NCBI RefSeq assembly: GCF_002218005.2 | Contig: NZ_AP018679.1 | Coordinates: 1-64,000 of the forward strand | From: Vibrio algivorus | GTDB taxonomy: Bacteria > Pseudomonadota > Gammaproteobacteria > Enterobacterales > Vibrionaceae | Length of the DNA stretch: 64,000 nt | Reading direction: 5' to 3' | Shown: positions 1 through 7,982 of the stretch, piece by piece | Numbering within the stretch: the stretch's first letter is position 1 | Layout: the number at the start of each line of letters is the position of its first letter | Program-made: the position numbers and the translations under genes | Notes under the pieces: generated by a model | Seen by the model: only the letters and a program-made list of their open reading frames with translations | What the model was told of the DNA's origin: nothing | Databases searched by the model: none

Positions 1-208
1 AAGTTTGCCCAATTAACTTGATCTAAAAATCATTGTACAACAAAAAACAACAAAAACAATGATTAGCTGCACATTTAGTGTAATGATAAATTCAATGCAA
101 AATTGTCATTTATTTGCAATAACAAACAAAAACGTGCATTTTCTCACATATTTTTCTCCATACTTTACCCTAAAATTTAAAAACTTTTTAACTGTTACAA
201 TGTCACCT

Positions 209-223
209 ATTTACAATGTAAAT
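209..223. promoter_or_regulatory. parS2: parS2 centromere site
   Basis: The palindrome ATTTACAATGTAAAT fits the chromosome II ParB2 site of Vibrio (TTTACA, one base, TGTAAA) with no mismatch. It lies about 1.2 kb before rctB, as expected for an origin-proximal segregation site. Confidence 0.85.
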
Positions 224-796
224 ACTATTTCCCTCGGAACGATTAATTAAATCGATAAAATTACGGTCAATGTCAAATCAAAATAATAATAAATCAATAT
301 TATAAAAAATAGTTTGAAAATAAGAGGGTAGGGCAAGATAAAAATAAACGAAGAATCTAAAACAAGAATCAACATAATTTTACGATACAAAAATGAATAA
401 ATTGCTTTGTTATAGCCATATATATACAGAAAATACACCAATTTCAGCTTGTAAGCATTCTTGAAACGGAGTATTAAACTTGGATTGGCCTCTATATAGG
501 TAAAAAATTTGCAACAAAACCGTCCAAATTAAAGTTTTCAAAGCGATAAACTTTTCATTAATCGTTAGAAAAATGAATGAAGAATGAGCTTAAATTCAAG
601 TCAAATTAATAGAATATCCTTGATCATCGTTCCATAACCGATACAGAAATAACTTCAAATACCCATTCAAAATCTTAGATATTGAAAAACAGCGATAATT
701 CCAACTTTAATCGGCCAATGATGTAAGGAAAATGAGTCTTATGGAAACATGATCAAGGAATAGAGTGTCAATTCAATTTGATTCATACAAAGATCA

Positions 797-833
797 CTTT
801 CGGATCAATGATCAAGTACAATTAAGCCTCGGA
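797..833. promoter_or_regulatory. 39-mer-like RctB site upstream of rctB
   Basis: CTTTCGGA at 797-804 is followed at the same 11-base offset by ATGATCAAGT (808-817), and a reversed CGGAAGCATGA lies at 830-840. The same CTTTCGGA / ATGATCAAGT pair recurs downstream of rctB at 3477-3497. In V. cholerae such long sites (39-mers) bind RctB and restrain initiation. The class assignment is inferred from the shared sequence and position. Confidence 0.55.
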
Positions 834-855
834 AGCATGAAAAGCCTTGTATAGA

Positions 856-870
856 TTACATTGAATGTAA
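856..870. repeat. Palindrome in the origin region
   Basis: TTACATTGAATGTAA has perfect 7-bp arms around one base. It does not fit the parS2 spacing and is not an RctB iteron. It could be an operator or a degenerate ParB2-type site; function unknown. Confidence 0.4.
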
Positions 871-1080
871 ATTGAAGTGACATTTTTTATCGAAAAACAC
901 GCTTTATTACCATCAATCAACAACTAATAGCCTTGATCATTCTTTCTAGTGGTAAAGAAAAGCAATAATAATAAAGGAACGATGACCCCTAGAGCTTCCT
1001 TCTTGATCATCGTTCCATATGCAATAAAAAGTGAAAAAGAGACTATTTTCCCATTTTTAAATAAATCAGCAGTTATGATC

Positions 1081-1089
1081 TGTGGATAA
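1081..1089 (-). promoter_or_regulatory. DnaA box
   Basis: TGTGGATAA is the exact complement of the consensus box TTATCCACA. It sits 24 bases before the first of six iterons, as in ori2 of other vibrios, where DnaA assists RctB. Confidence 0.85.
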
Positions 1090-1104
1090 CATGTCTATGA
1101 CCGA

Positions 1105-1229
1105 TGATCATCGTTTCACTATTTATTTGATCATGCTTCATTAAATTAATGATCATGCTTCTGTATAAAATTGATCATGCTTTCAATTGAGTAATGATCA
1201 TCGTTCTGAATCTTCTATGATCATGCTTT
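1105..1229 (+). repeat. Six RctB iterons (12-mers)
   Basis: Six direct copies of TGATCAT(CG/GC)TT(C/T) start at 1105, 1128, 1150, 1172, 1195 and 1218. The spacing of 22-23 bp, about two helical turns, puts all copies on one helix face. Each has a central GATC, so binding is expected to depend on Dam methylation, as known for RctB. This is the minimal origin array. Confidence 0.9.
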
Positions 1230-1239
1230 CAAACAAGAA

Positions 1240-1400
1240 AAAAATAAGTTTCTTATATTCAGTAACTTAAAAGGAAAACTTCAGCCAGATCATAAGATCA
1301 TATAACCATTTAAGATCAAATAAACATAAAGATCAGTTATTTAAAGAAAAGCATTTTTTTCTTTCTTTTTTGATCTTTTTTATTTATTCTTTTGGAACTA
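1240..1400 (+). other. AT-rich DNA unwinding element
   Basis: This is an A/T-dominated stretch with GATC at 1288, 1296, 1314, 1331 and 1372, mostly as AGATCA. RctB of V. cholerae is known to bind ATCA repeats in single-stranded DNA of its unwinding region, and the position between iterons and rctB agrees. It also contains the rctB promoter region. Confidence 0.75.
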
Positions 1401-1417
1401 TATGAGATTTACATCCA

Positions 1418-3412
1418 ATGACAAATGGAATTGATATGCCAACCCAAGAAAAGATCTTGATCAAACTACCTCGAAATCACAAAGATGGTCACTTATTTCA
1501 AATCTCAGAACACACTATCGACTGGATTGAGCAATATCAACATTTCAAAGGTGTCACCAAAAGCATTGTCGAGCTACTAAATTTAATTTCTCTTAAAGGT
1601 TTATCGAGCAAAGATGGTTTAGTTTCTACAACTGAACTAATTGAAGCCACTGATGGACAGTTAACTCGCGCTGCAATTCAACAACGATTAAGAGCTGCCG
1701 TATCTATCGGTTTATTTGGTCAAACTCCAGTTCGATTTGAAGAAGGTCTTGCTGGTAAAACAATGCTCCATACCTTCGTAAATCCAAATCAATTAATTTC
1801 TGTACTTGGTTCTACTAGCTTAAAAACAGATTCCACTCGCCAAACGGAAAAACAAAAACGTTCTAAAGCACTGGCACAAACTCAAGTAAACCGCCAGTTA
1901 CTCAATGAACATGGTTTATATATGCCACCAACAATGCGTGATGAAGCGGATCAATTCGTGGTTTCACCGACCAATTGGGCTGGTATTATTGATCAAGCTT
2001 TAGCACCACCGAGAACAAGAAAAAATTATCAAAAATCAATGGTTTCTATTTCTGGGACACGTGCAATCATTGAAACTCGATCATCAAAAAATATTATGAC
2101 AGTTGATGATCTCATGACCTTGTTTGCTCTGTTTACACTGACCGTTCAATATCATGATCATCACCAAGATGATTACCATATGAATGCCAAACAGATGCCA
2201 AATAAAACCCCTTTGTATATCACTGATATTTTGTCTTTACGTGGTAAAAAAGACAGTGGCCCTGCGCGGGATTCAATCCGAGACAGTATTGACCGTATTG
2301 AATTTACTGATTTTCAATTGCATGAATTAACTGGACGTTGGCTCAGTGAAAATATGCCGGAAGGATTTAAGAGTGATCGCTTTCGCTTTATTGCTCGTAC
2401 AATTACGGCTTCAGATGAAGCTCCGACAGAAAATGCCTCTGGTGAAATTCGTATCAAACCCAATTTATATATTTTAGTTTGGGAACCTTCATTTTTTGAA
2501 GAATTGCTGACGAAAGACTACTTTTTCTTATTCCCACCAGAAATTCTGAAGCAACATACGCTTGTTTTCCAACTGTATACCTTCTTTAGAAGCCGTCTAG
2601 TACGTCGTTTAACTGAATCTATGCTGCTCAGCGAGATTAATCAGAAACTCGCTCGTAACATTGAATGGCGTCGTTTTTCGATGGATCTTATTCGTGAATT
2701 AAGAAAATTGTCGGAAGGCAAAACGACAGAAGATCTTTTTGTGGTCAATTTATGGGGCTATCACCTAACGATCACCACCATCATGGACAAAGGAAAAGTT
2801 CAAGATTATCAGATTAATATCCGTTGTGACGCTGAAGAAGTGTTGAGATTTTCTCGTGCCCGCACCACCAATGCGGGTAAACGAAATATGGCCCCAACGC
2901 TGCCAAATCCACTACGCCACGAATTAGTGTCTAAGCAAAAGCTGCAAGAATTAGCGGAAATTATTGATGGTGAATTTGAACCGATCCAACGTAAAGATCC
3001 TTCGCCAAAAGGCCGCCTAGGTCGTAGAGTGAAGCTTAAAAAGCATCTTGTAGAGATCAATGCGGATGAATTAACGATCACTCTATCTAAATATACCTCT
3101 CCACAAGCCTTAGAACGCAGTATAACGGCTTTATCAGCAATGACTGGTCATCCATTCGCTTCTATCAAAGAAGAGTGTGACGAGCTTATGAGTAAGCTCG
3201 ATTGGCTTCGAGTTGGTGAAGAGGTATTGCCTTATGAGACTTTAAGCAAAACCATTGAGTTATTTAATCAGGAAACCAAGTCGAAGCATCTTTCAATTGA
3301 AAGGTTAATTGCTGGGCTTGCTGTTCGACGTAAAGTTTGCAAGCAAGTGTTTGATGGTCATCTGGATGAAACAGTGATGCGTGCATTAGATGAAATGGCA
3401 AACGTTTCTTAA
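1418..3412 (+). CDS. rctB: Chromosome II replication initiator RctB
   Basis: This 664-residue protein matches RctB of Vibrio in length (about 658) and in its recognisable start (LIKLPRxHKDGHLF, then a long conserved block around residues 40-100). RctB binds the iterons and 39-mers, opens the origin and represses its own gene. It is specific to the second chromosome of Vibrionaceae, so it fixes the replicon. Two starts are possible: ATG 1418 and ATG 1436 (MPTQEK). The second lies closer to the conserved region, and neither has a strong ribosome binding site. RctB-type sites flank the gene on both sides, which suggests autoregulation and copy-number control. No damage is seen in the frame. Confidence 0.97.
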   Translation: MTNGIDMPTQEKILIKLPRNHKDGHLFQISEHTIDWIEQYQHFKGVTKSIVELLNLISLKGLSSKDGLVSTTELIEATDGQLTRAAIQQRLRAAVSIGLFGQTPVRFEEGLAGKTMLHTFVNPNQLISVLGSTSLKTDSTRQTEKQKRSKALAQTQVNRQLLNEHGLYMPPTMRDEADQFVVSPTNWAGIIDQALAPPRTRKNYQKSMVSISGTRAIIETRSSKNIMTVDDLMTLFALFTLTVQYHDHHQDDYHMNAKQMPNKTPLYITDILSLRGKKDSGPARDSIRDSIDRIEFTDFQLHELTGRWLSENMPEGFKSDRFRFIARTITASDEAPTENASGEIRIKPNLYILVWEPSFFEELLTKDYFFLFPPEILKQHTLVFQLYTFFRSRLVRRLTESMLLSEINQKLARNIEWRRFSMDLIRELRKLSEGKTTEDLFVVNLWGYHLTITTIMDKGKVQDYQINIRCDAEEVLRFSRARTTNAGKRNMAPTLPNPLRHELVSKQKLQELAEIIDGEFEPIQRKDPSPKGRLGRRVKLKKHLVEINADELTITLSKYTSPQALERSITALSAMTGHPFASIKEECDELMSKLDWLRVGEEVLPYETLSKTIELFNQETKSKHLSIERLIAGLAVRRKVCKQVFDGHLDETVMRALDEMANVS

Positions 3413-3444
3413 TCTATTTAATTCAAAAACTTAGGTATAAATGC

Positions 3445-3500
3445 GAAAGCATGATCAAGGTGCGTACTTATTCATGCTTTCGGAACTATGATCAAGTGCT
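3445..3500. promoter_or_regulatory. RctB-type sites downstream of rctB
   Basis: A reversed iteron (GAAAGCATGATCA, 3445-3457) is followed by a 39-mer-like element with CTTTCGGA at 3477-3484 and ATGATCAAGT at 3488-3497. Spacing matches the upstream copy at 797-817. Its role as an RctB titration or inhibitory site is inferred. Confidence 0.6.
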
Positions 3501-3557
3501 ATGGACCAGCTAATACCAATTCCAGTAAATAAATGGTCTAAATTAGCGTAGAGAAAA

Positions 3558-3600
3558 GCTTGATAACAAGGCATAAAATTTCTGTTAGTAGTGGTTCTAC
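3558..3600. repeat. Dispersed vibrio repeat, fragment (family C)
   Basis: TGATAACAAGGCATAAAATT at 3561-3580 recurs in a longer form at 43509-43600. It is a short intergenic repeat with no coding content and overlaps the end of the next gene. Confidence 0.5.
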
Positions 3601-4061
3601 AGACAACGTTGATCCCTATTTTTCATATTTAACTCACCTAATGGTGTCATAAAAGCAATATGCAGCTCTATGAGTTGATAACTTTCTTGTTGCCACTCTG
3701 GCTGTCCTTGGCAAAACTCCAACATCATTACCGTCAATTGATCGAGATAAGCCGCTCCCCAATACCTTAGTTCGACTTGTGTATGTGGATTGGCGGTTAT
3801 GCTTTGTAAGCGTGCATAAGCTAATTGAATGTACTGGTAAGCTAACTGGTGATGTTCAAGCCCAGCAAAATAACGAAATAACTTTAAACAACCATCAAGC
3901 CAAAACGTGATCGCTTTAATATGCGTCTCTGATAATAGATCCGATTCCGACCAAAGTTGTGGAGGAGGGGAGTGGATAAGAGAAACTAACTCTGAAATAT
4001 TATGACTGCCCGTATCTTGTTGGTGACATTGAAGGCGAAATAACCAAGTGCTGATTTCCAT
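3597..4061 (-). CDS. Hypothetical protein next to rctB
   Basis: This 154-residue soluble, helical protein is rich in Leu, Gln and Trp. It has no signal peptide, membrane segment or recognisable catalytic motif. Its middle (residues 50-130, with WLDGCLKLFRYFAG and several LAYxYIQLAYARL-type helices) looks like an all-alpha fold. It faces rctB tail to tail, with RctB-type sites between them. I do not recognise the family. Function is unknown, and a link to replication is only suggested by position. Confidence 0.65.
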   Translation of the reverse strand: MEISTWLFRLQCHQQDTGSHNISELVSLIHSPPPQLWSESDLLSETHIKAITFWLDGCLKLFRYFAGLEHHQLAYQYIQLAYARLQSITANPHTQVELRYWGAAYLDQLTVMMLEFCQGQPEWQQESYQLIELHIAFMTPLGELNMKNRDQRCL

Positions 4062-4492
4062 TACTAGCCTCTTTCTTCAGTCTTAAAGCTATAGATTTGA
4101 TTGTAGTTGCTTTACTTTGAGGGTGCTTGCTTTGGAGGGAAAAAATTTTGAATTTTGAGCTTGCCAGTAAAAAAAAATCACCTAAAATGCGCCAATCTGC
4201 TATTTATTATTATATCCAAGTAACTTCTAGACGTGAATTTCACCTTAAAGTTACTTGGATATAAGTGAAGGTTTTATTCCTAAATGTGACTGGTGAAACA
4301 GTCGTTTTTAGAGTGGTGAGATCTCTGACGTTACACCCAGTTCAATAGAAACAAAAGCGGCAAATGGAATAGAAAACGCAACTTGTTTCTGAACTCTGAG
4401 TTTAGTCACACTCTGTATTTTATTTACTTAACAAGTGGACATTAGTTTGCTTAATATCCACTTTGTTTCCGCATGGTTTTCTGGAGGTATTT
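4062..4492. other. Intergenic region with one palindromic repeat
   Basis: Apart from the palindrome at 4211-4263 I see no feature. The last 60 bases carry the leader of the next gene. No reading frame with a credible start was found. Confidence 0.6.
4211..4263. repeat. Dispersed palindromic repeat (family A)
   Basis: Perfect 16-bp arms TATATCCAAGTAACTT (4211-4226) and its complement (4248-4263) flank a 21-base loop. Related TATACCCAAGTNACTT elements occur at 17736-17803, 52327-52358 and 61102-61143, so this is a small intergenic repeat family that would fold in RNA. Confidence 0.75.
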
Positions 4493-4690
4493 ATGTCGAT
4501 TAATTCAATTGATCATGATGACATGACTGGAATTGCAACAAGTTGGGATAATAATGAGAATTCGAATTCTCAAGCGACGCCGAAGCAAATGAAAAGTGCA
4601 GAAGCGAGACGTCGAATTGAAATGTTAAAAGAGATACGCGAAAGTGGTCTAACGCTAGAAGAAGCGCGAGAGCTTGGCTTACTTCATTAA
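4493..4690 (+). CDS. Small acidic hypothetical protein
   Basis: This 65-residue protein begins at ATG 4493, behind GGAGG spaced six bases. A longer in-frame reading from TTG 4463 has no such site. The first half is acidic and polar (IDHDDMTG, NNENSNSQ). The second half is a charged helix (residues 30-62, AEARRRIEMLKEIRESGLTLEEARELG). The strong ribosome site and a following terminator support a real gene. Function unknown; a DNA- or protein-binding helix is possible. Confidence 0.75.
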   Translation: MSINSIDHDDMTGIATSWDNNENSNSQATPKQMKSAEARRRIEMLKEIRESGLTLEEARELGLLH

Positions 4691-4737
4691 CACGATTAGT
4701 TAAACTCTGCTGGGGTTAACGACAAAGATTAGTTTAT

Positions 4738-4775
4738 AAAGACAGGGTGTTTATTCATTCTGTCTTTTTATTTTC
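4738..4775 (+). terminator. Rho-independent terminator
   Basis: AAAGACAG and CTGTCTTT form an 8-bp stem followed by T-rich sequence, 48 bases after the stop of the 65-residue gene. Confidence 0.75.
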
Positions 4776-4850
4776 TGTTTTTGACGTATGGGTATAGCAA
4801 TATGGTTTGCTTAGTTAGCTATTTGAATTGCTTGCCGCTAAATATCTCAA

Positions 4851-4865
4851 ATTTACACTGTAAAC
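4851..4865. promoter_or_regulatory. parS2: Second parS2 site
   Basis: ATTTACACTGTAAAC contains the exact TTTACA-N-TGTAAA parS2 core. It lies between two small genes, 4.6 kb from the first site. Confidence 0.8.
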
Positions 4866-4944
4866 CGATGAATATCTTTTTATCATTTGCTCCCTGCTAT
4901 GGTATATTCCTGTGACTAACGACTCTTGAGCATAGGCCATTTTA

Positions 4945-5154
4945 ATGTCTATAAATTTATCTTTGTTGCCACCAACTGAGAAAAATAAAATCGAATTGGA
5001 TAAGCAAGCTTCGTATGCGGTTTGGCAGTTAAAGCAAGCGAAAGCAGGGCCTGAATTATTGCTAACCGAAGCTGAAAAAATTCGTAATGAAGATGAACGT
5101 AGATTCTTCGAACAAGCAGTCCAAAAATACAAACGGATAATGAGTGTCGCTTAA
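4945..5154 (+). CDS. Small hypothetical protein, DUF3283-like
   Basis: This 69-residue soluble protein has the pattern SLLPPTEKNKIELDKQASYAVWQLKQAK, which I associate with the vibrio family DUF3283. It has no membrane segment or cysteines and is mostly charged helix. The start ATG 4945 is preceded by a weak ribosome site. A second parS2 site lies 80 bases upstream. It precedes the yebC/yeeN-like gene in the same direction, 122 bases away. Function unknown. An opposite-strand frame over the same DNA is judged a shadow. Confidence 0.75.
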   Translation: MSINLSLLPPTEKNKIELDKQASYAVWQLKQAKAGPELLLTEAEKIRNEDERRFFEQAVQKYKRIMSVA

Positions 5155-5276
5155 ATCGCGAATTCGTTGTCGGTATTCATAAGAGATATATTGCCAGTTT
5201 GCTTGAATGGTAATAGTGATACGCAAACTCTTATGATGAATATAACGCGTTAAATTGAATCAGAGAGAACATTCCC

Positions 5277-5999
5277 ATGGGAAGAAGTTTTGAAGTGCGC
5301 AAGGCCTCAATGGCAAAAACAGCTGGCGCAAAAATTAAAGTTTATTCTAAATACGGTAAAGAAATTTACGTTGCCGCTAAAAATGGTGGTTCAGACCCTG
5401 ATATGAACCTTTCGCTAAAGCACCTTATTGCTAAAGCGAAAAAAGACAACGTACCTGCTCACGTTATCGAAAAAGCATTAGATAAAGCAAATGGCGGTGG
5501 CGGTGAAGATTTCCAACCAGCACGCTATGAAGGTTTTGCTCCTGGTGGTGCAAGTGTCATCGTTGACTGTTTAACGGATAACGGTAACCGTACCTTCCAA
5601 GATGTTCGCCAATGTTTTGTGAAAACTGGCGCTAAAATTGGTAGTCCTGGTACGGTTGCTCACATGTTTGATCACCAAGCGGTATTCCAGTTTAAAGGTG
5701 AAGACGAAGAAGCCGTATTAGAAGCATTAATGATGCAAGACGTCGATGTAACAGACATTGAGCTAGAAGATGGCGTTATTACTGTTTTCGCTCCTCATAC
5801 TGAATTCTTCAAAGCGAAAACTGCATTAAACGAAGAATACCCAGACCTTGTTGTTGATGTTGAAGAAATTACGTTTGTTCCGCAAAACCATACGCCAGTA
5901 ACGGGTGATGATGCGGTTAAATTCCAGAAGTTTTTAGACATGCTAGACGATTGTGATGACGTTCAACAGGTCTACCACAACGCTGAATTAGAAGCTTAA
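5277..5999 (+). CDS. YebC/PmpR-family regulator (YeeN type)
   Basis: This 240-residue protein has the three-domain YebC fold: an N-terminal helical part (residues 1-75, with KIYxKYGxEIYxAAKxGxxDPxxNxSLK), then domains with RYEGFAPGG and GSPGTVAHMF. The N-terminus MGRSFEVRKASMAK and the length point to the YeeN subtype rather than canonical YebC next to ruvC. Family members act as transcription regulators, and recent work links them to relief of ribosome stalling. The start ATG 5277 has an AGAGAG-type ribosome site. A strong terminator follows. Confidence 0.93.
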   Translation: MGRSFEVRKASMAKTAGAKIKVYSKYGKEIYVAAKNGGSDPDMNLSLKHLIAKAKKDNVPAHVIEKALDKANGGGGEDFQPARYEGFAPGGASVIVDCLTDNGNRTFQDVRQCFVKTGAKIGSPGTVAHMFDHQAVFQFKGEDEEAVLEALMMQDVDVTDIELEDGVITVFAPHTEFFKAKTALNEEYPDLVVDVEEITFVPQNHTPVTGDDAVKFQKFLDMLDDCDDVQQVYHNAELEA

Positions 6000-6020
6000 G
6001 ACATCAGCATTTTATAATTA

Positions 6021-6050
6021 AACACCGAGCCTTAATTGCTCGGTGTTTTT
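6021..6050 (+). terminator. Rho-independent terminator
   Basis: ACACCGAGC and GCTCGGTGT form a 9-bp stem with a 7-base loop and a T-run, 22 bases after the YebC-type gene. It can serve both directions, since the convergent excalibur-like gene ends at 6061. Confidence 0.9.
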
Positions 6051-6060
6051 GTAGTTATGA

Positions 6061-6357
6061 TTAAAATTGGTCGAAGAACTTACCGCAAGGGGTACCATCG
6101 TTATCCAGTTGTAGTTGTTGATTCGGGCAATGTTGATAGAAATAAGCGGCTTCTTCTTGGGTCGACATTTCATTACACATTTGTCGGCTATCACAAGCAA
6201 AGCCTTGTTGTGAGGAGCGGTTTTGTTTTGAAGTACTACCCATCTCGAAAAAATCCGCGATTTGAGGTTTGTAGTCGGCATTATTTTTCGGGGCGGATTG
6301 ATAAAAAAACTGCCAAAGTGCTAATCCAAGTAAGATAATAAAGGCGATTTTTTTCAT
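6061..6357 (-). CDS. Secreted/anchored excalibur-domain protein
   Basis: This 98-residue protein has an N-terminal hydrophobic segment (residues 3-18, IAFIILLGLALWQFF) that is a signal or anchor, then a polar linker. The C-terminal excalibur-like domain (residues 53-95) has the cysteine pattern CxxxxxMCNEM...CP and the acidic loop LDNDGTPCG. Excalibur domains are small, calcium-binding and extracytoplasmic. It is probably periplasmic and membrane-tethered. No operon partner is visible, and the function of such small members is not known. Confidence 0.8.
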   Translation of the reverse strand: MKKIAFIILLGLALWQFFYQSAPKNNADYKPQIADFFEMGSTSKQNRSSQQGFACDSRQMCNEMSTQEEAAYFYQHCPNQQLQLDNDGTPCGKFFDQF

Positions 6358-6417
6358 GAGAAGTTTATATTATGAAGTGTTTAATTAATGAGCACACCAT
6401 GGCGCAGTTATTTGATA

Positions 6418-6452
6418 AAGCCAAGGCGTAATAGAGTACACCTTGGCTTTTT
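6418..6452. terminator. Hairpin between divergent neighbours
   Basis: AAAGCCAAGG and CCTTGGCTTT form a 10-bp stem, with a short T-run on the plus side only. It lies between the start of the excalibur gene and the end of the MATE gene and could end MATE transcripts weakly. Confidence 0.55.
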
Positions 6453-6499
6453 GCGATTTGATTATCAGTTATGTTTACTTTTTTCACACTATACAAAGA

Positions 6500-6534
6500 G
6501 CGGTGTTGAGTGACTCTAGTTATCTGAGTTTCTA
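6500..6534. repeat. Dispersed vibrio repeat, fragment (family C)
   Basis: GTGTTGAGTGACTCTAGTTATC resembles 43585-43610 (TATTGAGTGACTTCTAGTTATCC), which belongs to the family C intergenic repeat. Confidence 0.4.
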
Positions 6535-7929
6535 CTAGACGGTTTGAATGGTTAGGTTATTTAGCCATTTACGTTTTAGATAACGAGTAAAGCAAAGGCT
6601 CAGTTTGACAATCTCTTCAGAAATCATTAACAAATATACCCAAGCAAAACTCAATTCAGCTATAAAAGCCCCATAAGCAGTAAGCGGAATACCGACCATC
6701 CACATCGCGATGAAATCCATACGTAAACAGAAATGGTTTTCGCCACCAGCGCGTAATATGCCGTTGATGATCAACATGTTGAGCATACGGATAATAATAG
6801 CAAAGCTCATCACGACAAAAGCTGGATCGGCGATACCGCTAAAATTGGGGCTATCGAGATCTAAAAAGGCAATCACATTATTTCGTTGCAATAACATAAT
6901 GCCGCAAGCCACGACCCCCATTGCTAGAATACATTTTATAAAAAACTTTGACATGGCTTGTGCTTGTAAATACTCATCACGCCCTAATGATTGACCTAGT
7001 AGTACCGAGCAGGCGACCGAAATTCCCATAAAAATGGCATAACATAAGCCTTCAAATGGACCAATCATACTGTAAACCGCCAGTTCAGTTGTTCCCATAT
7101 GGCCATAGATCATTTGGTAAGTTAAGGTGCCAAATGCCCACAAAACCGCATTACAAGCGTTTGGAATTGCTAAGCGTTTATAAGACTGCCACAAGCGCGC
7201 ATTCTTCTTTTGATAGTCGCTGATGATTAACCAATGTTGTTGGAACGTTAATACTCCATAAATAAGTAATACCTGAACCACACGAGCAATGGTGGTTGAC
7301 AGCGCAGCGCCTGCTACGCCCATTGCCGGAACCCCGAAGCCTCCGTGAATTAACCACAAGTTAAGAGCAATGTTAATCGCAATAGTGATTGCCGCTAAAA
7401 TCAGTGGCAAGACTGCATTACCACTAGATCGTAAACTGGCTTCTGCTGTGATCACCCAATGAGTCAGCATTAACAAGGGTAAGCTATACAATAAGTAATC
7501 AGCGCCTTGTTGGATCACTTGAATATCGTCGGTTTGCAATCGCATGATCTGCGATCCGAAACCCACCATCAAGATCGTGACTGGAATCATAATGATGGAG
7601 CCGAACTTGAGCGATTGCATCGTGACGGTTTTGGCTGTTTCTTTATCATCACGTCCCCAGTATTGAGACACGAGAGTACCGGTTGCGGTCGCTAGTGCCG
7701 CCATGATCATAATCGCTACAAAATGCCAACGCGAAGCGATGCCTACCGCGGCGGTTGCGCTTTGTCCAAAATCACTCACCATCAAGACATCCGCGAGTGC
7801 TAAAATAGCCACCAAAGCACTTTGTAGCGCAACAGGAAAAGCCAACTTTAACGCACGAGAAAACAACTTCGGCGGCAAGTATGACGTCGGTGGATTGGTT
7901 TGAGTGCAAGAGTGTGGTTGAATGGGCAT
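6535..7929 (-). CDS. MATE-family multidrug/sodium antiporter
   Basis: This 464-residue inner-membrane protein has about twelve membrane segments in two MatE halves (roughly residues 30-190 and 250-415). The first half shows the typical ALADVLMVSDFG and ALATATGTLVSQYWGRDD stretches. MATE proteins export cationic drugs in exchange for Na+ or H+. It lies head to head with an AraC-type regulator 53 bases away, which probably controls it. Similarity to the vibrio Vcm/Vmr exporters is likely, but the exact orthologue cannot be fixed. Length is normal and no defect is seen. Confidence 0.93.
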   Translation of the reverse strand: MPIQPHSCTQTNPPTSYLPPKLFSRALKLAFPVALQSALVAILALADVLMVSDFGQSATAAVGIASRWHFVAIMIMAALATATGTLVSQYWGRDDKETAKTVTMQSLKFGSIIMIPVTILMVGFGSQIMRLQTDDIQVIQQGADYLLYSLPLLMLTHWVITAEASLRSSGNAVLPLILAAITIAINIALNLWLIHGGFGVPAMGVAGAALSTTIARVVQVLLIYGVLTFQQHWLIISDYQKKNARLWQSYKRLAIPNACNAVLWAFGTLTYQMIYGHMGTTELAVYSMIGPFEGLCYAIFMGISVACSVLLGQSLGRDEYLQAQAMSKFFIKCILAMGVVACGIMLLQRNNVIAFLDLDSPNFSGIADPAFVVMSFAIIIRMLNMLIINGILRAGGENHFCLRMDFIAMWMVGIPLTAYGAFIAELSFAWVYLLMISEEIVKLSLCFTRYLKRKWLNNLTIQTV

Positions 7930-7982
7930 AAGGCGATCCTCAAAGTAAGTCGCAAATATAAAAGAGCCTTGGGTGAACCAAC

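Larger units (their letters stand above)
1..1417. other. Origin region of chromosome II (ori2-like)
   Basis: This AT-rich stretch has no credible gene. It holds a parS2 site (209-223), scattered RctB-type sites around a TGATCATSSTTY core (621-632, 744-755 reversed, 934-946, 1004-1015), a 39-mer-like site near 797-817, a DnaA box (1081-1089), six regularly spaced iterons (1105-1229) and an AT-rich segment with AGATCA repeats (1240-1400) leading into rctB. The order regulatory sites, DnaA box, iterons, unwinding region, rctB matches the known layout of Vibrio cholerae ori2. A 9-bp inverted repeat (28-36 with 56-64) near the left edge and 240-600 have no assigned role. Confidence 0.9.

Noticed and set aside
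59..441. Two short frames (63 and 64 residues) near the left edge
   Set aside because: Low-complexity hydrophobic products, no ribosome site, and overlap with the parS2 site and AT-rich origin DNA.
911..927. IHF site in the origin
   Set aside because: AATCAACAACTAA misses the TTR part of the consensus; too weak to call.
4815..5132. 105-residue minus-strand frame
   Set aside because: Lies opposite the better supported small plus-strand gene and crosses the second parS2 site; no ribosome site.
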